Source: Corynebacterium lizhenjunii
Lineage (GTDB): Bacteria; Actinomycetota; Actinomycetes; Mycobacteriales; Mycobacteriaceae
DNA: 64,000 bases
Direction of reading: 5' to 3'
NCBI RefSeq assembly: GCF_011038655.2
Contig: NZ_CP064954.1
Coordinates: 930,001-994,000 of the forward strand
In this document: one piece after another, positions 35,209 through 42,054 of the stretch
How positions within the stretch are numbered: position 1 is the first letter of the stretch
Layout: each line of letters opens with the position of its first letter
Program-made: the position numbers and the translations under genes
Notes under the pieces: generated by a model
What the model was told of the DNA's origin: nothing
Seen by the model: only the letters and a program-made list of their open reading frames with translations
Database searches by the model: none

Positions 35209-36456
35209 ATGAATATGAGCAGTAGTAAACCGGAATACAAGGCCATGTCGGGACATAGGGACAAACTGGAAAATATCGCACGAAGTGTGACCTTTATCCA
35301 TACGTCGGATTTTCAGTTGGGGATGCAGCGCTGGTTCCTTGAAGGGGAGGCTCAAGCGAGATTCAATAACGCCCGCTTAGCCGCTATTGACCGCCTGGGA
35401 GGTTTAGCTAAAGACACTGGGGCCCAGTTCATCGTGGTAGCTGGGGATGTCTTTGATGCCAACTCGCTGTCCAATACAACCACCAAGCGTGCTATGGAGC
35501 GCCTGCGCAGGCTACCAGTACCGGTGTATTTACTCCCCGGAAACCATGACCCGCTGGTGGCGGACTCGATCTTGAACAAGATGGAGGGGGAGAATATCCA
35601 TGTCATCAGTGACTGCGATCCGGTGGTGGCCCTTCCCGGGGTTGAGGTAGTGGGCGCTCCGCTGATGACGAAGCATGCCACTCGCGACTTGGTTGCACAG
35701 ATGTTGGAACCTTTGGAGCCTACCCAGAACATTCGGGTAGCTGTGGGGCACGGGCAGGTCTTTAGCCGGGCCGGGGATAGTGCACCGGATCAGATTGACC
35801 TCCCCACGGTGGAGGAGGCCTTAGCGAACCGGGTTTTCGACTACCTGGCATTGGGGGATACTCACTCGACACAAAGCTTGAGTGACACGGGGGCCGTGTG
35901 GTTTTCCGGGGCACCGGAGACCACAGACTTTCACGGCGTGGACGCCGGCGGGGGTGGTAACGGGGAGGTTGACTCGGGCAATGCACTGGTGGTGACCATT
36001 AGTAAAGACGCCGGTGGGGTCAGCGTCGATGTGAGCAAGCATGCCATCGGCACCTGGACCTTCCATGCAGTAGACGCCCAGCTGAACTCTATGGCCGATG
36101 TGGAGGCCTTCCTCCAGCGGCTAGCGGATTACCCCAACAAGGATGAGACGGTGATCAAGTACGGATTGACGGGAACGCTCAGCTTGCAGGCTCAAGCCGC
36201 TCTTGAACAGGGATTGGCGGAGTTCGGAAGTATTTTTGCAGCGCTCTACCCCCGTGACCGCCGCATGGATTTGGTTCTGGAACCCGCAGAAGGCGAGTTG
36301 GAGGAGTTGAACCTTCAGGGGTATGCAGCAGGCGTGTTGGAGGAATTAGTAGATAGGTTGGGTCAGGACCCGGTGGCGCGGGATGCCGCTAACCTGCTCT
36401 TTCGTCTAGCCGGCGGACAAGCAGCACTGGTATCAGGCGTGAAAGAGGGGAAGTAG
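35209..36456 (+). CDS. SbcD/Mre11-like metallophosphoesterase
   Basis: The product has 415 residues. The calcineurin-like metal motifs appear in order: HTSDFQLG near 32-38, AGDVFDAN near 83, LPGNHDP near 110, VAVGHGQVF near 180 and LALGDTHST near 221, followed by a capping domain. It is paired with an SMC-like ATPase two bases downstream, the arrangement of SbcCD/Mre11-Rad50 nucleases. Length and pairing recall M. tuberculosis Rv1277-Rv1278, a conserved but poorly characterised pair. No good ribosome-binding site precedes the ATG; TATGGT lies a few bases upstream, so a leaderless start is possible. Nuclease activity is inferred from the family. Confidence 0.85.
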   Translation: MNMSSSKPEYKAMSGHRDKLENIARSVTFIHTSDFQLGMQRWFLEGEAQARFNNARLAAIDRLGGLAKDTGAQFIVVAGDVFDANSLSNTTTKRAMERLRRLPVPVYLLPGNHDPLVADSILNKMEGENIHVISDCDPVVALPGVEVVGAPLMTKHATRDLVAQMLEPLEPTQNIRVAVGHGQVFSRAGDSAPDQIDLPTVEEALANRVFDYLALGDTHSTQSLSDTGAVWFSGAPETTDFHGVDAGGGGNGEVDSGNALVVTISKDAGGVSVDVSKHAIGTWTFHAVDAQLNSMADVEAFLQRLADYPNKDETVIKYGLTGTLSLQAQAALEQGLAEFGSIFAALYPRDRRMDLVLEPAEGELEELNLQGYAAGVLEELVDRLGQDPVARDAANLLFRLAGGQAALVSGVKEGK

Positions 36457-36458
36457 CC

Positions 36459-39269
36459 ATGCGCATCAAGTCCATTGAGCTACACAATGTGCGTGGGGTC
36501 AAACATCTGCGCGCGGAGAATCTGCCGGAGACCGGCGTCATTGTCATCCATGGCCCTAATGAGGCTGGTAAGTCTACAATTGCGGACGCTATTCGAATTG
36601 TGCTGACAGAAAAGGCGAGTGCCAAAACCAAGCCGAATAGCCCCAAGGCGCGCAATAGTGATATCCCGCATAGGGGCACGCAGTGGTTGCAGTCAGTTCA
36701 TTCCGATAAAGCTCCGGAGGTCACCCTGGATCTCACGGTGGGGCCATATGAATTCCGGATCCATAAGCGCTGGATTAAAACCCCGGAGACGGAGTTGACC
36801 ATTTTTGCTCCCCAGCGCGCCTCGCTCACCGGTGAGGAGGCAGAAAACCAGCTGCAGGCCATTTTGGAGCAACACTTGGATGCCAAGTTGCTCAACGCCC
36901 TATTCCTTCAACAGGACCAGCTTGATACTGCCATTGTGGCTTCCGGGCTGCCTTCTTTGGAACGCGTGCTTACTGCTACCACGGGAGCGAAGTCTCGCAG
37001 CTCCGAAGAAGACACGGTGTTGATGCAGCGCGTGGAGGCCGAGTATTCCCGGTACTTCACCGACAAAACTGGCCGTCCTGCCAAGGAATTGAAGGACGCA
37101 CAGACGCGGGAAAAGGATGCTGCGCAGGTCTTGCGCGATGCGCAGCAGGCGCAACAGGCGCTGGACGGCAATGTGGAACAATACTCGCGGGCAATGGCAG
37201 ATCGGGATAAGGCGGCAGCTGCGCTGCCGGGTGCTCTTGAGTCATTGGCGGAAAGGCACGCCGCGGCAAAGTCTGCGCAAGAGTTGCTTGATAGTGTCGA
37301 GGCCCAGCGGGAGAAGTTGGCCCTTGCCCAACGGGAAGATGAGCGCGCGCGGGAAGACCTGATGCGCCGTGAGGAACTTAGCCAGCAGGTCGCTGCTGCG
37401 CAGGAAGCCCTGGAGCACACTGCTGCGGAGCTTGAGGAGGCTGCCGCGAAGAATGAGCAGGAGAGCGCTGCGCTAGAAAACCTGCAGGCTGCAGTGGATG
37501 AGGCCCGGGAGCACCGTGCGCAAGCGCGCAGGGCCGTGCGTGCTGCGAAGCAGGCGGTGCGCGCGATTGAAGCGCGGGAGGATCTCACCCGCCTGCAGGA
37601 CAAGGTCACTGCCCTGGAGGGGCTGCAAGCAGCTGTTGATGGGGCCAACAAGTTGGCGGCTGCGCGCGGTCGGATTATTCAGGATGCCGATGTGGAGGCT
37701 GTCGAGTCTGCCAATAATAGCCTGCAGGTAGCACTGAGCCTTAAGGAACAAGCGGCGGCGAAGCTCATCTTCCACCCTGCCGATACCGCCGAGGTCACCG
37801 TGAGCAGTACGTCTCAGGTGCTTCCAGCCGGGCAAGACACGGTACTAGCTCTAGACGCGACTACCGACTTGGTCATTGGCTCCATCCCAGTGCGCTTCGA
37901 ACCCGGCGCCCAAGGTAAGGACCTTGTGCAAAAGGTGGCTGATGCCCAAGAATTACTGGATGAATTGCTGGAGGAATTAGACTGCTCCAGCGTCGAGCAG
38001 GTGCGCAGCCGTCGCGTTGAGCACCAAGAGATTGACCATCGGTTGCGCGCAGCAAAGGCTGAACTCAAGAAGGCCTTGGGGAATGACTCTCTCAGCGCCT
38101 TGCGTGCCGAATTACAAGCTGCCCGGGAACGCGTTGAAGCCACCGTGCAAGCATGTCAGTCTGCCGATGCCGCCACGGTCACCGCTGGAGGCGAGGCCGT
38201 AGAGCTGGGGGCAGACCAAACTGCAGACCAGATCGTAGATCCGGCAGGGGAGAAGCCCGGAGAACCGGTCCTGGATAAGGCCGCTGCACAAGAGGCTGAG
38301 CTGGCTGCCGAAGAAGCGAGTGCCCAAAGCGAAGCGGCCCTAGAAAATGCCGAGGCGAAGCTGGCGCCGTTGCAGAAGCGTCCCGCATTCGTGGCGTTGG
38401 CTACTGCGCAACAGGCTCATGAGCAAGCTGAAGTACAGCTTAAGCGGGCGGAGGAAGCACTGGCTGCGGCTGAAAAGGCGCTGCCAGGCGAGGAACTTGC
38501 CCAGAAGACACAGCGTGCCGCAGCGCTCGTGGCTGAGCTGAAGGAGGCTGTAGCAACAGCTGAGGCCACGCTCCGGGAGACGGATGTGCAACAAGTGCAG
38601 AACCTCTTCGAAGGAGCGCAAGAGAAAGTGAGTTCACTTCGCAAGCGCAAGGATGCCGCCGAAAACACTATGAACAGCTTGAAGCTTGTCATTGAGCAAG
38701 CCGAAGGTGCCGCTGAGAAGTTGCGGAATGCCGAGTCCAGTTGGGAGGCAGCGAAGGCTGTGTTGGCCTCTACGCAGCAGCGTGCTGAGGCCGCCAAGCT
38801 GTTGTACACCACTATGGTGGTGCACCGGGATGCTGCCCGCAAACGCTACGCCGCTCCTTATGCAGCGGAGCTGAGTACTTTAGCCAGCGCTATCTTTGGT
38901 CCAGATGTAGAATTCGGGCTCAATGAGGAACTGGAAATCGTCAACCGCAGCCAAGGAGAAACTACGGTTCCGCTTGAGGATCTTTCTGGTGGGGCGCGAG
39001 AACAGTTGGCATTGATTACACGGTTTGCTATCGCTCAGCTGGTAGCCCGCGGTAGCGAAGAACAATCGGTTCCTGTGTTGGTGGATGATGCCCTGGGGTC
39101 TACCGACCAGCACCGCTTGGACCTGATAGCTGCAGTATTCACGCAAGCAGCCAAGAACAGCCAAGTAATTGTTCTGACCTGTATGCCGGAGCGCTACGAC
39201 AGCATCCCAGGCAAGGTGGAGTTCGACATCGAGCAGCTCAAGCAGGCGCCAGCCAGTACGGTCCTGTAG
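36459..39269 (+). CDS. SbcC/Rad50-like SMC ATPase
   Basis: The product has 936 residues. Walker A is HGPNEAGKST near residues 30-39, then LFLQQDQLDTA (Q-loop region), two long Ala/Glu/Arg-rich coiled coils (about 210-430 and 510-800), the ABC signature LSGGAREQ near 841 and Walker B PVLVDDALGSTD near 872. In the Rad50 zinc-hook position there is no CxxC. Instead a beta-rich segment sits between the coils (FHPADTAEVTVSST to GSIPVRFEPG, about 434-485). It is co-translated with the phosphoesterase gene (two-base gap). Likely role: ATP-gated control of that nuclease on DNA ends, by analogy with SbcCD. Confidence 0.87.
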   Translation: MRIKSIELHNVRGVKHLRAENLPETGVIVIHGPNEAGKSTIADAIRIVLTEKASAKTKPNSPKARNSDIPHRGTQWLQSVHSDKAPEVTLDLTVGPYEFRIHKRWIKTPETELTIFAPQRASLTGEEAENQLQAILEQHLDAKLLNALFLQQDQLDTAIVASGLPSLERVLTATTGAKSRSSEEDTVLMQRVEAEYSRYFTDKTGRPAKELKDAQTREKDAAQVLRDAQQAQQALDGNVEQYSRAMADRDKAAAALPGALESLAERHAAAKSAQELLDSVEAQREKLALAQREDERAREDLMRREELSQQVAAAQEALEHTAAELEEAAAKNEQESAALENLQAAVDEAREHRAQARRAVRAAKQAVRAIEAREDLTRLQDKVTALEGLQAAVDGANKLAAARGRIIQDADVEAVESANNSLQVALSLKEQAAAKLIFHPADTAEVTVSSTSQVLPAGQDTVLALDATTDLVIGSIPVRFEPGAQGKDLVQKVADAQELLDELLEELDCSSVEQVRSRRVEHQEIDHRLRAAKAELKKALGNDSLSALRAELQAARERVEATVQACQSADAATVTAGGEAVELGADQTADQIVDPAGEKPGEPVLDKAAAQEAELAAEEASAQSEAALENAEAKLAPLQKRPAFVALATAQQAHEQAEVQLKRAEEALAAAEKALPGEELAQKTQRAAALVAELKEAVATAEATLRETDVQQVQNLFEGAQEKVSSLRKRKDAAENTMNSLKLVIEQAEGAAEKLRNAESSWEAAKAVLASTQQRAEAAKLLYTTMVVHRDAARKRYAAPYAAELSTLASAIFGPDVEFGLNEELEIVNRSQGETTVPLEDLSGGAREQLALITRFAIAQLVARGSEEQSVPVLVDDALGSTDQHRLDLIAAVFTQAAKNSQVIVLTCMPERYDSIPGKVEFDIEQLKQAPASTVL

Positions 39270-39277
39270 CGGCGCCT

Positions 39278-39382
39278 GCGACCGCCCGCACTGGGGGCGC
39301 AACTGCCCGTACTGGGGGCGCAACTGCCCGCACTGGGGGCGCAACTGCCCGTACTGGGGCCGCGACCGCCCGCACAGGGGCT
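39278..39382 (+). repeat. Tandem repeat, five copies of 21 bp plus a remnant
   Basis: The unit GCgACcGCCCGcACTGGGGGC recurs at 39278, 39299, 39320, 39341 and 39362 with few changes, and a decayed sixth copy follows. It begins eight bases after the stop of the SMC-like gene. The period is a multiple of three and the minus strand reads as VRAVA-type repeats, but no start site supports a gene there. Confidence 0.9.
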
Positions 39383-39424
39383 GCGACCGCTTGCAGGTCG
39401 GCGGGGTGCTTTAGAATGACGGCC

Positions 39425-39724
39425 ATGATGGGCCAAGAATTGTTTGAACACCCTCGCCGGCAATACCGGGAATACGGCATCGAGGTTATCGACGGTGCCG
39501 CACAGCTGTTGTCCGCACCGGAAGACTACGAGTCTGGGAATGCTAGCGAAGAGTCGTTGGATGCTTTAGAAGCAATCCTTAAGCGTTACCCGGACCTTGC
39601 CGTCACGTTTGACGAGGCAGCGGGGGAGTGGATTGCTGGCACCGAAGACAGTGTAGAGCGGATGTTTGCGGACCGGGAGAAGTTTATTGCGGCACTTGAA
39701 GCCGGAGAAGATCCGGGCCTTTAA
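39425..39724 (+). CDS. Small acidic hypothetical protein
   Basis: A 99-residue acidic protein with a helical middle (SLDALEAILKRYPDLAVTFDE) and no recognised domain or membrane segment. TAGAAT at 39411-39416 could be a -10 box placing transcription start near the ATG at 39425 (leaderless); ATGs at 39416 and 39428 are alternatives. The gene stands alone after the SMC-like gene and its 21-bp repeats. Codon choice looks like that of the neighbours, which supports a real gene; function unknown. Confidence 0.6.
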   Translation: MMGQELFEHPRRQYREYGIEVIDGAAQLLSAPEDYESGNASEESLDALEAILKRYPDLAVTFDEAAGEWIAGTEDSVERMFADREKFIAALEAGEDPGL

Positions 39725-39735
39725 ACCATAACTGT

Positions 39736-39749
39736 TTGATCTACGTCAA
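39736..39749. promoter_or_regulatory. FNR/CRP-like palindrome
   Basis: TTGAT-CTAC-GTCAA differs from the FNR-type box TTGAT-N4-ATCAA at one base. It lies just after the 39425 gene, about 220 bases before the 55-residue membrane protein. Corynebacteria are not known for an FNR pathway, so this may be chance or a site for another CRP-family protein. Confidence 0.25.
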
Positions 39750-39970
39750 TGGACTAGATTCTGCCGGGCGAGGCTATCCGGTGGAGCTAACCGCAGTAGT
39801 TTCTCCAGGAATGATTTTCTCCAGGGAATGGGGAAATTATTGCTCCGAGCTGCTACAGTAAGTGTTGTCAAAAACAACGCTAATCCTCCATCTCGACGGC
39901 CTCGGCGGCAAGGGTGCGGGCCGGGTCACCGGATTGGCACAAAGGATGTACCGAAAGGAATGCAGGCGCA

Positions 39971-40138
39971 ATGAGCAATCGTCAGGAACTAGAAACTCGG
40001 GAAGCAGCTGCACGCGACAAGGGTGATGGCTGGGTTGGCGAGTTCGTCTTTGTAATTCCCATGTTCATCCTGATGGCCATTGTCTGGTGGGGTTCCCTGG
40101 TGGGCATGCACTACATCGAGTGGGGCACACTCTTCTAG
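39971..40138 (+). CDS. Small single-pass membrane protein, 55 residues
   Basis: From MSNRQELETREAAARDKGDG, a charged N-terminal half precedes one hydrophobic segment (FVFVIPMFILMAIVWWGSLV, about residues 26-45) and a short aromatic tail. AAAGGA lies about eleven bases upstream. A hairpin terminator follows 40 bases after the stop, which supports an independent small transcript. A dyad AGTGTTGT/ACAACGCT about 110 bases upstream may be an operator. Similar short proteins occur across corynebacteria; function unknown. Confidence 0.65.
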   Translation: MSNRQELETREAAARDKGDGWVGEFVFVIPMFILMAIVWWGSLVGMHYIEWGTLF

Positions 40139-40177
40139 ACGGACTGCTCAACCAGAGCTATCCGTCGCACACTTTCT

Positions 40178-40206
40178 CCCTCCACGCATTATGTGTGGAG
40201 GGTTTC
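40178..40206 (+). terminator. Hairpin terminator after the 55-residue gene
   Basis: CCCTCCAC pairs with GTGGAGGG around a nine-base loop and is followed by TTTCGTGTT. The 3' arm and following ~20 bases recur in slightly changed form at 40849, without a matching 5' arm. Confidence 0.7.
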
Positions 40207-40247
40207 GTGTTGCTTGAGCGCAGAGCAGTTTGACTCGCACAGCTCGT

Positions 40248-40316
40248 ACCAGTCGCGCTAGTAGCCTGACACCAGTCGCGCTAGGAGCCTCGTACCATTC
40301 ACGCTGGGAGCTTCTG
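40248..40316 (+). repeat. Tandem repeat, three copies of 23 bp
   Basis: ACCAGTCGCGCTAGTAGCC plus four bases repeats at 40248, 40271 and 40294; the third copy is more diverged. A hairpin TGCACCA/TGGTGCA follows directly. Confidence 0.75.
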
Positions 40317-40409
40317 CACCAGGAGTACTTGGTGCAAAAGACGGTCCTTTTTGTGGCCCGAGTTGGCTTGTTTTAGTGTGGAAGCAGGTCCAAGCACGAC
40401 CCCCTAGTC

Positions 40410-40479
40410 GCTAGTCCCGTTTCCCTTGGCCTCTGTGCGCTAGTCCCAGTTTCCCTTGGCCTCTGTGTGCTAGTCCCAG
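40410..40479 (+). repeat. Tandem repeat, two copies of ~30 bp and a partial third
   Basis: Units begin GCTAGTCCC and continue through TTTCCCTTGGCCTCTGTG at 40410 and 40439; an eleven-base third start follows at 40469. Confidence 0.8.
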
Positions 40480-40491
40480 CTGCCCCACGCG

Positions 40492-40616
40492 CTACCTGTA
40501 TATGAAACTATCCCGCGATATATACAGGTAGCCGTGAGCCTGATTTGCGACCTGGGAAAACGCAACCACCCCTGGGTCACCTGTATATGAAACTATCCCG
40601 CGATATATACAAGTAG
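40492..40616. repeat. Two copies of a ~39-bp dyad element
   Basis: The first copy (40492-40531) has perfect 12-bp arms CTACCTGTATAT and ATATACAGGTAG around GAAACTATCCCGCGAT. The second (40578-40616) is the same except for changes at its ends. The central bases are as conserved as the arms, which suggests a protein-binding site rather than a simple hairpin. Confidence 0.8.
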
Positions 40617-40794
40617 AGTGAGGCCTGATGGCCTAGGGCGGCTCGAGTCGCGAGGTACGGGGCTTGGTTTCGACGCTCTCGGTCCGACACCCGACCTGCG
40701 GGTGCTTGCACTCCGGTGGCTGCTGCCGCCCCTAAGCCGTTGGCATTTAGCAGCGGTGACCCGTTCCTGGCAAAACTCTCTTAAAAAACTCAGT

Positions 40795-40842
40795 CCGCCC
40801 TTCCTTCCGGCCCTCACTAACCGCCCTTCCGGCCCTCACTAA
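40795..40842 (+). repeat. Tandem repeat CCGCCCTTCCGGCCCTCACTAA
   Basis: Two copies head to tail; the first (40795-40820) has an extra TTCC, the second is 40821-40842. Confidence 0.75.
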
Positions 40843-40972
40843 CTTTGCGTGGAGGGCTTCGTGTTGCTTGAGAGCGGGGCAGTTTCGGCTTGTGCCAGGA
40901 GCTGCATACCGCCTCGCGCTAGGAGCTCCGCACCAGGAGCACCAGGAGTCCTTAGTGCGCAGGGCGGACCTT

Positions 40973-41020
40973 CTTAGCGCACGCGAGTAGCCCTCTCTTA
41001 GCGCACGCGAGTAGCCCTCT
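40973..41020 (+). repeat. Tandem repeat, two exact copies of 24 bp
   Basis: A 24-base unit starting CTTAGCGCACGCGAGTAG occurs at 40973-40996 and 40997-41020 without mismatch. Confidence 0.85.
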
Positions 41021-41120
41021 GCGCAACAAGCGCCGAGGGTATTTTTCGCTCTGACCAGGCTAATTGAAAGCTCATTTCACTCGATGTGCATTCTGCGCAC
41101 GGATGAGTTAGTATAGCTAT

Positions 41121-41197
41121 AGCCCGTTGAGCTGAGCTCCGGGCGGCAGTCCCGGCCAACCACCCCCCCCCGAGCGGCCGGGGCTGCTTTAATTTTT
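41121..41197 (+). ncRNA. Possible small RNA ending in a C-loop terminator
   Basis: GCAGTCCCGGCC (41146-41157) pairs with GGCCGGGGCTGC (41176-41187) over twelve pairs including one G-U, enclosing a loop with nine consecutive C, and is followed by TTTAATTTTT: a strong terminator. No gene lies just upstream, and TATAGC at 41113-41118 could be a -10 box, so a transcript of about 75 bases is plausible. The C-rich loop recalls the actinobacterial 6C RNA, but only one such loop is seen here. Confidence 0.4.
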
Positions 41198-41302
41198 CCT
41201 TCCTTTCGTAGCTTTAGAGGTTTGCGGTTTCTTGCATATTAACCGACGGTGCGGAATTTTGGAAGCATTTTATTCACGTCTTTAAAACCGCAGGTCAAGC
41301 GC

Positions 41303-41310
41303 TATAAAAT
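41303..41310 (+). promoter_or_regulatory. -10 element of the 41.3-41.75 kb transcript
   Basis: TATAAAAT is a near-consensus -10 box; the matching -35 region is poor. It would start a transcript near 41317 that runs through several hairpins to the terminator at 41713-41751. Confidence 0.45.
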
Positions 41311-41559
41311 CGCGGTGTTAGACTCCCCCCGCTCATTACCCCCTGTGCTGCTTTGTTGATCCCACAGCAAAGGGACGGTTGGCCGTATGTGAGGGGGCTT
41401 TCGGCGGTGTGTTGGCGGTTTTGAGTAAGCTTGCCGGTGACGCTGTTGTGGCGTCCCCTCTTCTAGCGGTGCGAATAAGTCTCCGCCGCTAGTGTGGAGC
41501 TTAAAGTAGCGCTTGCTAGTTTTGGGTCCACCTCGCCTGCGGGAAGGGGGTGAGATGAA

Positions 41560-41706
41560 ATGCCGAAGCCTGCAGACGGCGGAAAGCCGGATAAAGGAAA
41601 AGCTCGGAGGGTAATCGGAAAGATTACGGTCCGAGCCTTCGGGGCGCTAGTTGCCAGGCTACTCGCGGATGCAATCCGTGAGTTTATAACCTGGCTAGCT
41701 AGCTAG
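41560..41706 (+). CDS. Cationic 48-residue peptide, unknown
   Basis: The product begins MPKPADGGKPDKGKARR and continues as one probable amphipathic helix (VIGKITVRAFGALVARLLAD, then AIREFITWLAS), with a strongly basic first half. GGGGGTGAG precedes the ATG at good spacing, and a terminator stem begins seven bases after the stop. Such a peptide could insert in membranes, as type I toxins and some bacteriocins do, but no relative is recognised. Two strong hairpins overlap the coding part, which is unusual. Coding status is uncertain. Confidence 0.45.
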   Translation: MPKPADGGKPDKGKARRVIGKITVRAFGALVARLLADAIREFITWLAS

Positions 41707-41712
41707 TCTCAC

Positions 41713-41751
41713 GAAACCCTCACGCAAGGTTAGCCGCCTCGTGGGGGTTTC
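41713..41751 (+). terminator. Terminator after the 48-residue gene
   Basis: GAAACCCTCACG pairs with CGTGGGGGTTTC over twelve positions (one mismatched or G-U pair); the T-run is part of the 3' arm. It starts seven bases after the stop codon. Confidence 0.65.
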
Positions 41752-41759
41752 GCCATGTA

Positions 41760-41792
41760 GGTGACATTGGAGCGGCGAGCTTTCATGTCACC
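41760..41792. repeat. Inverted repeat GGTGACAT/ATGTCACC
   Basis: Perfect eight-base arms at 41760-41767 and 41785-41792; a third half-site, TTGTCACC, occurs near 41820. It may be an operator, but no gene start follows; the gap up to the tRNA holds nothing else but a GCCCGC/GCGGGC hairpin near 41860 and one copy of the dispersed GTCGGGAACGGG arm. Confidence 0.4.
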
Positions 41793-41958
41793 ACCCACTA
41801 TAGCGAAAGATGAGCAGTGTTGTCACCCCCGTTGGCTCAGTTTGGCCTCAGCTTAACGCCCGCGGTAGGCGGGCGGCATAGGCTTCGTGCGAGAGAGTCG
41901 GGAACGGGCCATTAGGCCGTGAGTGGCTAGAAGTGACACGACACGAGGTATGAAAAAG

Positions 41959-42032
41959 TGCCCCTGACAGGGATCGAACCTGCGACCTTCGGTACCGGAA
42001 ACCGATGCTCTAATCCGCTGAGCTACAGAGGC
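41959..42032 (-). tRNA. tRNA-Arg, anticodon CCG
   Basis: On the minus strand the 74 bases fold as a cloverleaf: acceptor GCCTCTG/CAGGGGC (one G-U), D arm with AGCTCAGCGGATTAGAGC, anticodon stem TCGGT/ACCGA enclosing TTCCGGT so the anticodon is CCG, and T arm with GGTTCGATCC. CCA is not encoded. It reads arginine CGG codons. A TATGAT -10 box lies about 35 bases upstream, with a perfect palindrome in the leader. Confidence 0.97.
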
Positions 42033-42036
42033 ATGC

Positions 42037-42054
42037 GCTCCACTGCAGTGGAGC
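42037..42054. repeat. Perfect 18-bp palindrome before tRNA-Arg
   Basis: GCTCCACTGCAGTGGAGC is fully self-complementary and ends five bases before the tRNA 5' end, probably inside the pre-tRNA leader. Confidence 0.85.

Larger units (their letters stand above)
40139..41559. other. Gene-free, repeat-dense region
   Basis: About 1.4 kb without a convincing protein gene. It holds several unrelated short repeat families (listed separately), a ~120-base imperfect duplication (about 40191-40350 against 40847-40972), a hairpin terminator at 41146-41197 and the leader of the 41560 gene. A 9-C run lies at 41163-41171. No integrase or phage gene is present. Confidence 0.7.
41317..41751 (+). ncRNA. Structured transcript carrying the 48-codon frame
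   Basis: Successive hairpins can be drawn: CTTTGTTG/CAGCAAAG near 41351-41373, GACGC/GCGTC at 41439-41455, CTAGCGG/CCGCTAG at about 41465-41494, CGGC/GCCG around a GGAAA loop near 41577-41590, and a two-part stem GCTCGGA...TCCGAGC with inner GTAATC/GATTAC around GGAAA near 41597-41634, before the terminator. I recognise no known RNA family. It may be a leader controlling the small peptide gene, or a noncoding RNA in which the reading frame is incidental. Confidence 0.4.

Noticed and set aside
39278-39382. CRISPR array
   Set aside because: The repeats are contiguous 21-mers without spacers, and no cas gene is present.
40492-40616. CRISPR-like repeat-spacer pair
   Set aside because: Only two copies with one intervening stretch of ~46 bases and no cas genes; dyad symmetry fits a binding site better.
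41121-41197. A definite 6C RNA
   Set aside because: That family has two C-loop hairpins; only one is visible, so only a possible small RNA is reported.
40139-42032. Integrated genomic island at tRNA-Arg
   Set aside because: No integrase, no phage or plasmid gene and no visible duplicate of the tRNA 3' end.
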